Assembly (NCBI GenBank): GCA_002412775.1
Contig: DHVT01000005.1
Coordinates: 1 to 58,287, forward strand
DNA from: Firmicutes bacterium UBA5201
Lineage (GTDB): Bacteria; Bacillota; Clostridia; Peptostreptococcales; Acidaminobacteraceae
Direction of reading: 5' to 3'
DNA: 58,287 nucleotides
The translations under genes and the position numbers were made by a program. Position 1 is the stretch's first letter. Every line of letters starts with the position of its first letter. This document shows, piece by piece, positions 52,156-58,287 of the stretch. Below the pieces are notes generated by a model. That model had not been told where the DNA came from, ran no database searches, and saw only the letters and a program-made list of their open reading frames with translations.

Positions 52156-53142
52156 TCAATATGTTCGATCGATATACGCCCAAAGGGGCAGAATCAGGTC
52201 AGTGCCCGATGACTTCACATGGTATTCCACCGGTGAACATAGTTCATCGGAATATTTGATTTTATAATTCAGATTATATTCGCGAATATGCTTTTGCAGT
52301 TGAATCTTGAGTGAACTGAATGAAATGTTCTTGTGAATGAAGGGCATCAGAAATGACAAAAGTTGGTGAGTATGGTTTTTTCTCATTTCTTGAAGTGTAT
52401 TCAGTTGATCCTCCTCTTTCAACAAATGCATGGTGACCTCGTAACCGTTATTTTGAAAGATGCCATTGATATTCGTCAAAAAGGAATCCAATTTTTTCCC
52501 TTTGATGTTGTGCTCTTCAAAAAAACAAAGATGCTTGATCTCAAACCCAAGTGTTTGTGCAACGGGTATGGCAGCCGCAGTCAGAAGATCCTCAAAACAT
52601 TCGGGAGATAAGGTATTATACAATCGGGTACAGGTGACCCTGCTCTTATAGTCGAAAATCGTATATTCATAGATTGTACCCAGCGATTCATAATCGCCAT
52701 AATGTGTTGTCCAAAACAACCAACATTCACCACTTTTCAAATCATCAAAACAAGGATAATGCCTTGTTATTTTTTTGTCTTTTTTTGTGGAAAATTTCAT
52801 CCTTTGCGCCTTTGTAGTCAGATGATTTCTCTTCATGACGTTGTAGACTGCCGACTCGCTGATGTCATAACCGACTTCTTCAAGAAGATATTTGATGGCT
52901 CTGGGGCCGTAGCTGGGATGATTTCTGATCAAACTCATTATGGTTGAGACAATTTCCGGTTTGGTTTTATTGAGGGGTGAGAATTTCTTCTCGATATCTT
53001 CCAGTCCTTTGATTCCAAAGGTTTTGTATCTCGATAACCAACGATAGTATATTGTTCTTGAGATTTTGTATTTTTCACATGTTGCACTAACGCCCATCTT
53101 TTGGGCTTCAGTAATGATATTGAATTTCAAATCACGATGCAT
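52156..53142 (-). CDS. transposase-derived DNA-binding protein, DDE residues apparently lost
   Basis: The 328-residue protein has an IS3/IS481-type N-terminal helix-turn-helix pair (GVSATCEKYKISRTIYYRWLSRYK; HPSYGPRAIKYLLEEVGYDISESAVYNVMKRN) and then an integrase-core-like region. The catalytic acids are not where expected: WTTHYGD replaces the W-x-TD block and CFFEEHN replaces the SDxG block. The tail YNLNYKIKYSDELCSPVEY keeps the YN...P.E shape. I see no terminal inverted repeats. The gene has its own promoter and is coupled to a flavoenzyme, so it looks domesticated as a regulator. ATG 53142 has GAGGTGA 6 nt upstream. Confidence 0.75.
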   Translation of the reverse strand: MHRDLKFNIITEAQKMGVSATCEKYKISRTIYYRWLSRYKTFGIKGLEDIEKKFSPLNKTKPEIVSTIMSLIRNHPSYGPRAIKYLLEEVGYDISESAVYNVMKRNHLTTKAQRMKFSTKKDKKITRHYPCFDDLKSGECWLFWTTHYGDYESLGTIYEYTIFDYKSRVTCTRLYNTLSPECFEDLLTAAAIPVAQTLGFEIKHLCFFEEHNIKGKKLDSFLTNINGIFQNNGYEVTMHLLKEEDQLNTLQEMRKNHTHQLLSFLMPFIHKNISFSSLKIQLQKHIREYNLNYKIKYSDELCSPVEYHVKSSGTDLILPLWAYIDRTY

Positions 53143-53172
53143 AAGCAATCACCTCACGTTCAAATTATCTAA

Positions 53173-53201
53173 ATTTTAACATAGTTTGAGGGTTTCATCA
53201 A
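53173..53201 (-). promoter_or_regulatory. promoter of the transposase-derived/flavoenzyme operon
   Basis: On the minus strand TTGATG (53196-53201), a 17-bp spacer and TAAAAT (53173-53178). Confidence 0.6.
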
Positions 53202-53373
53202 CTTACTGGCTATATTCATGAGAATGTGATATTTTTTTTACTTTGGTTGTCTGTTTACAAACAGCACCGAATTTTCGTTGAAGGATCATGCGGTGAGCGT
53301 GTTCATATAGTTGTACATGATGTAAACACATCGTTAAAGTAAAGGTGCTGCCGATTTCAAGAAATACCATCGG
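53202..53373. other. divergent intergenic region with small palindromes
   Basis: The 290-bp gap between divergent genes contains CTGTTT-AC-AAACAG (about 53246-53259) and GATGT-AAAC-ACATC, which could bind regulators. No coding sequence is seen. Confidence 0.4.
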
Positions 53374-53402
53374 TTGTCGAGTGTTTTGAACCTTGTTATA
53401 AT
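53374..53402 (+). promoter_or_regulatory. promoter of the hypB operon
   Basis: TTGTCG (53374-53379), 17-bp spacer and an extended -10 TGTTATAAT (53394-53402). Confidence 0.75.
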
Positions 53403-53432
53403 CAAGCTGAAATATTAAAGAGGAGGAGTATG

Positions 53433-54095
53433 ATGAACGAATTAAAGATTTTCTCAATCCAGAAAAATATCCATGAAGATAATGTGAAAGTGGCAAATGA
53501 TACCAGAGAAGTACTCGACCATCACAATGCATTTCTCATCAATGTGATGTCTTCACCGGGAAGCGGTAAAACGACTACACTTGTGAGTACCATCCATGCA
53601 CTTAAAGGTGAAATGAACATAGGCGTGATTGAAGCCGATGTGGATTCTGATGTGGACGCCATATCAGTAATGAACGCTGGCGCAAAAGCCGTACAAATGC
53701 ATACTGGTGGCTTGTGTCATTTGGATGCGACCATGGCAAGAAAAGGAATCGATGAACTCGGTGTTGAAGATTTGGATTTGGTATTTTTAGAGAACATTGG
53801 CAATTTGATTTGTCCTGTAGGCTATGATACTGGGGCCATGAAGAATATCGCCATTTTGAGTGTACCTGAAGGGGATGACAAACCACTTAAATACCCTATG
53901 ATTTTCGCAAAAGTCGACGCACTCATCATCAGTAAGATCGATGTCATGGAACATTTTGATTTCAATATGGAAATACTTGAAGAAAGAGTCAGAAAGTTAA
54001 ACAAGGATATAAAAATTTTCCCGATTTCCGCCAAAACTGGTGTGGGTTTGGACGCTTGGACAAATTGGGTCAAAACAGAGATGAAGAGGAGATAA
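53433..54095 (+). CDS. hypB: hydrogenase nickel-incorporation GTPase HypB
   Basis: The 220-residue protein has the HypB G domain: P-loop MSSPGSGKTTT, Asp-rich EADVDSDVDA, the metal-site CHLD in GGLCHLDA, and base-recognition ISKID. It lacks the N-terminal CxxCGC and histidine-rich extensions of some HypB proteins. It delivers Ni2+ for [NiFe]-hydrogenase maturation using GTP, together with HypA. ATG 53433 is better spaced from AGGAGG than ATG 53430. First gene of a four-gene operon. Confidence 0.95.
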   Translation: MNELKIFSIQKNIHEDNVKVANDTREVLDHHNAFLINVMSSPGSGKTTTLVSTIHALKGEMNIGVIEADVDSDVDAISVMNAGAKAVQMHTGGLCHLDATMARKGIDELGVEDLDLVFLENIGNLICPVGYDTGAMKNIAILSVPEGDDKPLKYPMIFAKVDALIISKIDVMEHFDFNMEILEERVRKLNKDIKIFPISAKTGVGLDAWTNWVKTEMKRR

Positions 54096-54097
54096 AC

Positions 54098-56872
54098 ATG
54101 GCAAAGCAACCTGAAAAAACAAATTTCAACAAGTCGAAGCGATTTAATTTTGCTTTGACTTGGGCGGATGTGGATGGAAGATCCTATAGACAGGAAATTC
54201 TCGACCTCGCCAACAAAATAGGAAGAACGAAGGCGGGTACCAGCAGAGAAGCGATTCCATACGGACCGGAGTATTATGCTCTCGCACCGATCCTCGATGA
54301 ATACCAGGCCAAAATTGCCATGCACCTTGCGTTCCGTAAGAAGCTTAGTGCGGAGGATGTTGCAATGGCATCCGGAGAGCCGCTTGAAAAAGTAAAGGTT
54401 GCTCTCGAGCATATCGCTTGGACGGGTGTCGCATTCGTCAACACCATTGATGGCGTAGATCAGTATTGGCAAGATATTTTCGTACCTGGACATCTTGAAA
54501 TGATCAACAACAACAAAGAAATTGTGGCAAAGTATCCTGAGGTCGCTGAAGCTTTTTATTACTTCGGAGGCAAGAAAGGGCCTATGGCTGCTGGAATCAT
54601 GCCAATCGGTGGCGGTCCAATGCGTGTTTTACCCATCGAAAGGTCTATAGATGGCAACACAAAAAAAGCGAGCTATGAAGAAATTTCAGGACACTTGAAT
54701 GAAGCGGATGTATTCTCAGTTTCGGATTGTTCATGCAGAACTTCAAGGGAATCCATGGGTGAAGGCTGTGGTCACCTCAAAGAGGAAATGTGCATCCAGC
54801 TCGGACATGCTGCAGAGTATTATATCAAAACAGGTCGTGGTCGCGAAATCACAAAGGAAGAAGCTTTTGAAATCATAAGGAAAGCTGAAGACAATGGCCT
54901 TATGCACTCCATTCCGAACCTTGATACTCCAGGTCATACCCATGCCATTTGCAACTGTTGCGGATGTGGCTGTTATGCCATGAGACTTGCCAATGAATAC
55001 CTCAACAATGACATCGTAAGGTCCAATTACAAATCTGTGATTGATGAGACCAAATGTGTGGCTTGCGGTGAGTGTATCGATGTATGCCCGACCAATGCAC
55101 TGAGACTCGGACAGAAACTGTGTTCCAAAACACCGATCGACGAGACCATCACGAAGGTGACTCCTCGAAATACGGAATGGAACGAAGACAAATGGAACAG
55201 CGATTATAGAATCAACAGGAAAAACACTCTGGACTCAGGTACCGCACCTTGTATCACCAACTGTCCGGCACATATTCCGGTTCAAGGCTATATCAAACTC
55301 GCATCACAAGGCAAATACACGGAAGCCCTTGAACTTATAAAAAAACACAATCCTCTTCCTGCGGTATGTGGCCGTATATGTCCAAGCCTCTGCGAAGAAG
55401 ATTGCACACGTGGTGATATTGACGAAGCGGTGGCTGTGGATGACATCAAAAAGTTCATAGCTGAGAAGGACCTTGAAAAGGCGACTCGATATATGCCAGT
55501 CAAGAGGCATGACTACAGCGATAAAAAGATTGCAATCATAGGATCAGGACCGTCGGGACTTACTTGTGCCTACGATCTTGCCATTGACGGATATGACATC
55601 ACAGTATTTGAAAAGGAAAAAAAGCTGGGCGGCATGTTGACACTCGGTATTCCATCTTACAGGCTCGAAAAAAACGTTCTTGAGGCTGAAATCGATGTGA
55701 TCAGAGACATGGGTGTCAAATTTGAGACAGGCGTTCAAATCGGAAAGGATATCTCCATTGAAGAACTTAGAAATAGAGGCTTCAATGCGTTTTTTGTGGC
55801 GATTGGCGCACAATCAGGTAGAAAACTTGGCCTTGAAGGTGAAAACGCGAATGAGGTCATCAGCGGCGTGGAGTTTCTTCGTAAAATCAATTTGGATGAA
55901 CAAACAGGCGTAAAGGGAAAAGTGGTCGTCATCGGCGGTGGTAACGTTGCAATTGATGTTGCCAGAAGCTCGATCAGGCTCAGTGATGTCGCTCAAACGG
56001 ACTTGTATTGTCTGGAATCCAGAGCGGATATGCCTGCCCACAGAGAAGAAGTCGAAGAAGCGCTTGGCGAGGAAATCGGCATCCATAACTCATGGGGTCC
56101 GACTCGAATCATTTCTGACGGAGTCAAGGTGACAGGGATTGAGTTCAAACGCTGTATTTCCACTTTTGATGAGGACGGTCGTTTCAATCCTCAATTTGAC
56201 GAGTCGGATTTAATGACAGTCGCTTGTGACTATGTTCTTATGTCTGTTGGTCAAACCTACGATTATTCAGATTTATTCAGTGGCGAATCAGTAAAGTTGA
56301 CAGGCAGACATACTGTTGAAGTTCATCCGATCACACTACAATCTTCAAAAGATGACATATTCTCAGGTGGGGACGTAGCAAGTGGTCCTAAACTGGCCAT
56401 TGATGCCATAGCTGCAGGTAAAGAAGCCGCAGTTTCCATCCATAGATTTGTCCAGAACGGTCAGTCTCTGGTCTTTGGTCGAGACACTCAATCTTATAAG
56501 ATGCTGGACAAGGACAATCTCGATGACAGAATCGATTACGACGGTACGGAAAGACAAAGAACTCAGCATATCGATGGTAAAGTCTCAAAAACGACATTCA
56601 AAGATTTGAGAGGCGTTTTGACTGAGGAACAGATCCAAAAGGAAACTGCGAGATGTCTCAGTTGCGGAGCAACAAAAGTGGATGAGTATCTGTGTGTAGG
56701 CTGTGGTGCATGTACTTTGAGATGTAAATTTGAGGCCATCACACTGGAGAGAGTACATGATGAGATGGGATTCGAAATAGAGGACTTACCAAAAGCAGTC
56801 CTCAAAAAAGTCATCACACGAAAAGCGAAAATCGCTTTGAACAAAGTGAATCCGTTTAAGGAGACCAGATAA
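54098..56872 (+). CDS. large Fe-S flavoprotein, GltD-like NAD(P) oxidoreductase with ferredoxin domains
   Basis: The 924-residue protein has a cysteine-rich N-terminal domain (about 1-315; SDCSCRTS, CNCCGCGC) and a 4Fe-4S motif CVACGECIDVCP (near 320). The glutamate-synthase-beta-like part follows: CPAHIPVQGYI, CGRICPSLCEEDC, FAD motif IIGSGPSGLTCAYDLA (near 480) and NADPH motif VVIGGGNVAIDVARSS (near 609). The C-terminal ferredoxin has CLSCG and CVGCGACTLRC (near 852-880). It probably passes electrons between NAD(P)H and a ferredoxin or hydrogenase partner. It starts 2 bp after hypB, and hypA overlaps its stop. Confidence 0.9.
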   Translation: MAKQPEKTNFNKSKRFNFALTWADVDGRSYRQEILDLANKIGRTKAGTSREAIPYGPEYYALAPILDEYQAKIAMHLAFRKKLSAEDVAMASGEPLEKVKVALEHIAWTGVAFVNTIDGVDQYWQDIFVPGHLEMINNNKEIVAKYPEVAEAFYYFGGKKGPMAAGIMPIGGGPMRVLPIERSIDGNTKKASYEEISGHLNEADVFSVSDCSCRTSRESMGEGCGHLKEEMCIQLGHAAEYYIKTGRGREITKEEAFEIIRKAEDNGLMHSIPNLDTPGHTHAICNCCGCGCYAMRLANEYLNNDIVRSNYKSVIDETKCVACGECIDVCPTNALRLGQKLCSKTPIDETITKVTPRNTEWNEDKWNSDYRINRKNTLDSGTAPCITNCPAHIPVQGYIKLASQGKYTEALELIKKHNPLPAVCGRICPSLCEEDCTRGDIDEAVAVDDIKKFIAEKDLEKATRYMPVKRHDYSDKKIAIIGSGPSGLTCAYDLAIDGYDITVFEKEKKLGGMLTLGIPSYRLEKNVLEAEIDVIRDMGVKFETGVQIGKDISIEELRNRGFNAFFVAIGAQSGRKLGLEGENANEVISGVEFLRKINLDEQTGVKGKVVVIGGGNVAIDVARSSIRLSDVAQTDLYCLESRADMPAHREEVEEALGEEIGIHNSWGPTRIISDGVKVTGIEFKRCISTFDEDGRFNPQFDESDLMTVACDYVLMSVGQTYDYSDLFSGESVKLTGRHTVEVHPITLQSSKDDIFSGGDVASGPKLAIDAIAAGKEAAVSIHRFVQNGQSLVFGRDTQSYKMLDKDNLDDRIDYDGTERQRTQHIDGKVSKTTFKDLRGVLTEEQIQKETARCLSCGATKVDEYLCVGCGACTLRCKFEAITLERVHDEMGFEIEDLPKAVLKKVITRKAKIALNKVNPFKETR

Positions 56873-57213
56873 TGCATGAACTTGGTATTGTTTACGAAGT
56901 CATTAAAATAGTCGACGCTTTCGCAGTTGAAAACAAGCTCACAAAAGTCGACAAAATCATATTGGAAATAGGTGAATTGTCCCAAGCTATTCCAAGATTC
57001 ATCGAATCGTGCTATCCGGCTGCGGTCAGTGAAACCGCATACGAGGACACAAAACTTGAGATTATTACTGTACCAGCAAACGGTAAGTGCCGATCATGCC
57101 AAGAGATTTTCAATGTGATTGAGCACCGTAAGATTTGCCCTGTGTGTCAAGCTGAGGATTTCAGCTTGATTTCAGGGCAGGAGTTCAATATCAAAGAAGT
57201 CGTTGCCTACTGA
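56872..57213 (+). CDS. hypA: hydrogenase nickel chaperone HypA
   Basis: The 113-residue protein begins MHELG, with His2 the known nickel ligand, and has zinc CxxC pairs at C73/C76 and C89/C92. Length and motifs match HypA, which works with HypB to insert nickel. Its ATG overlaps the last base of the flavoprotein stop, so they are translationally coupled. Hydrogenase structural genes and hypCDEF are not in the window. Confidence 0.95.
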   Translation: MHELGIVYEVIKIVDAFAVENKLTKVDKIILEIGELSQAIPRFIESCYPAAVSETAYEDTKLEIITVPANGKCRSCQEIFNVIEHRKICPVCQAEDFSLISGQEFNIKEVVAY

Positions 57214-57259
57214 TATTTCAATAGGACTATAGTTTCTGATTATTGTAAGGGGGTTTAAA

Positions 57260-58186
57260 ATGGGGTTTTTATTTGAGGGTTTGACCTTGGGAAGTTTTAT
57301 TGCACTCATTGTGTTCATTGGTGCGCTATTGTTTGTTAATGAAATAACAAGAAGGTCAAAAAAGGTTTCAATTGTTGTATTCTGTGCATTACCTGTAGTT
57401 TTGGCGATAGGTGTTTATATGGGGGTCCTAGGGTCTCCGACAGGAAATACATGGTTCGGTTGGGTAAAAGTCGTATCTGCCTTGATAGGCGTATACGGAT
57501 TCCTTCTGATCCGGTTCACCAAATTAGGGGAAAGAAAGTTTGCGGCAATTTTTCCTGTTGCCATATTGTCACTTAATATTGCCGAAGCAGTCTACAGAGA
57601 GTTTCAAGTATTCGCAACAGTGAAGACATTGACAGTGGATGCTGGCGGAATATTGGTTTTGGGCGGCTACTGGAATATTTTCAATGGAATAGCCGGAATC
57701 CTTTGTATAGTGACTTTGACGGGTTTTGCCGGAATCAGGGTCTCAAAGGACAAAACGCGAGATATGATTTGGCCTGACATGACCTGGATGTACATCATCG
57801 GTTATACCCTATGGAATTTCGCTTATGTCTATAATTGTATTTCTACTCGATCGATGTATGCGGGATTCGGAATACTGTTTGCGGCTTTGATCGCTGAAGT
57901 GGTGTTCAAAAGAGGCGCATGGCTGCAGCACAGGGCACAAATCCTCTCCATTTACGCCATGTTCTCGCTGTCCGTGGATTTCCAAAGCGTATCGTATTTC
58001 AAGGTTTTGCCGACATATGACCAAAGATTGCTCATGGGAATCAGTGTGGTCGCGTTCCTTTTCAATCTGGGCGTGTTCGCATATATGGTCCAAACGATGG
58101 CAAAGTATAAAAAGAATCCACTCAAAGAAGAAATCTATGCCCACACGCATTACTATAAAAAGAGTGTTGAGGCAAATTATCTTTAG
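57260..58186 (+). CDS. DUF5692-type polytopic membrane protein
   Basis: The 308-residue protein has about eight hydrophobic helices. Conserved-looking blocks are GSPTGNTWFGWVKVVSALIGVYGFLLIR (in part), NIAEAVYREF, GGYWNIFNGIAGI and DMTWMYIIGYTLWNFAYVYNC (in part). This fits the DUF5692 family as I recall it; function is unknown. GGGGG precedes ATG. It is 46 bp after hypA on the same strand and ends at a strong terminator, so it may be part of the hyp operon. Confidence 0.78.
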   Translation: MGFLFEGLTLGSFIALIVFIGALLFVNEITRRSKKVSIVVFCALPVVLAIGVYMGVLGSPTGNTWFGWVKVVSALIGVYGFLLIRFTKLGERKFAAIFPVAILSLNIAEAVYREFQVFATVKTLTVDAGGILVLGGYWNIFNGIAGILCIVTLTGFAGIRVSKDKTRDMIWPDMTWMYIIGYTLWNFAYVYNCISTRSMYAGFGILFAALIAEVVFKRGAWLQHRAQILSIYAMFSLSVDFQSVSYFKVLPTYDQRLLMGISVVAFLFNLGVFAYMVQTMAKYKKNPLKEEIYAHTHYYKKSVEANYL

Positions 58187-58193
58187 GAATCAG

Positions 58194-58239
58194 AAAGACC
58201 AGACACTTTCAAATAAGCCAAAGTGTTTGGTCTTTTTTT
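58194..58239 (+). terminator. intrinsic terminator closing the hyp operon
   Basis: AAAGACCAGACACTTT pairs with AAAGTGTTTGGTCTTT (one G-T pair), followed by Ts. The last 48 bases of the window show nothing further. Confidence 0.92.
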
Positions 58240-58287
58240 GTCTTTAAAACTTTTTTAAAATATATGTCAATCACATTTGAAAATGTC

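Noticed and set aside
52156..53142. Active insertion sequence
   Set aside because: No terminal inverted repeats or target duplications are visible, the catalytic acids are not recognisable, and the gene has a normal promoter and an operon partner.

Overview
The window looks like chromosomal DNA of an A+T-rich, low-GC Gram-positive anaerobe of the class Clostridia. This is inferred from AGGAGG-type ribosome sites, TTGACA/TATAAT promoters, a T-box leader, a probable c-di-GMP-I riboswitch, copper-amine-oxidase-N domain surface proteins, RocB, PucR and TetR regulators, and two genes that read through UGA as selenocysteine. No species can be named. Genes mostly form short operons closed by intrinsic terminators. 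I see no rRNA, tRNA, prophage, CRISPR array or intact insertion sequence.

Region 1 (1-8.6 kb): a CoA-disulfide-reductase/rhodanese protein behind a strong promoter and a CstR/CsoR-like operator, an Imm-5-like/DUF2200 fusion, a membrane diguanylate cyclase on the minus strand, then mgtE, a membrane-anchored PAF-acetylhydrolase-like enzyme, a HesB-like SELENOPROTEIN (7313-7609, in-frame TGA at 7406) and an ArAE-type exporter. Region 2 (8.6-17.2 kb): a probable c-di-GMP riboswitch with terminator ahead of a large secreted Ig/PPC protein, a 122-nt near-palindrome, a methyltransferase, a TetR operon with a perfect palindromic operator (TetR, serine hydrolase, unknown protein, YczE-like membrane protein), a tiny unexplained transcription unit, and an MFS transporter.

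Region 3 (17.2-32.4 kb): an MMPL transporter and its secreted partner diverge from a TetR gene, followed by a tocopherol-cyclase-like protein and small proteins. Then come DUF4438, a proline-iminopeptidase-like hydrolase, a membrane protein whose 3' end overlaps a convergent GT1 glycosyltransferase, a divergent TetR with nested inverted repeats, and an alcohol dehydrogenase/esterase/acetyltransferase cluster. Region 4 (32.4-40.8 kb): a valine T-box leader and an archaeal-type valyl-tRNA synthetase, a membrane protein kinase, a secreted papain-like protease, a SelW-like SELENOPROTEIN (38941-39177, CxxU with TGA at 38977), acylphosphatase and a repeat-rich gap.

Region 5 (40.8-58.3 kb): RocB-like M20 peptidase, a TetM/EF-G-like GTPase fused to a YacP/Rae1-type NYN nuclease, a second copper-amine-oxidase-N protein, a HAD phosphatase, a PucR regulator and EamA transporter separated by a 12-bp inverted repeat, a chemotaxis receptor, a flavin amine oxidase behind a transposase-derived gene that seems to have lost its catalytic residues, and an operon hypB - large Fe-S/flavin oxidoreductase - hypA - DUF5692.

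The strongest new observations are the two recoded selenoprotein genes. Each has a stem-loop whose apical loop starts 22 nt after the UGA, and both would be missed or called pseudogenes by standard gene finding. Next are the GTPase-nuclease fusion, the hyp genes wrapped around a flavoprotein, and the transposase-derived gene coupled to a flavoenzyme.
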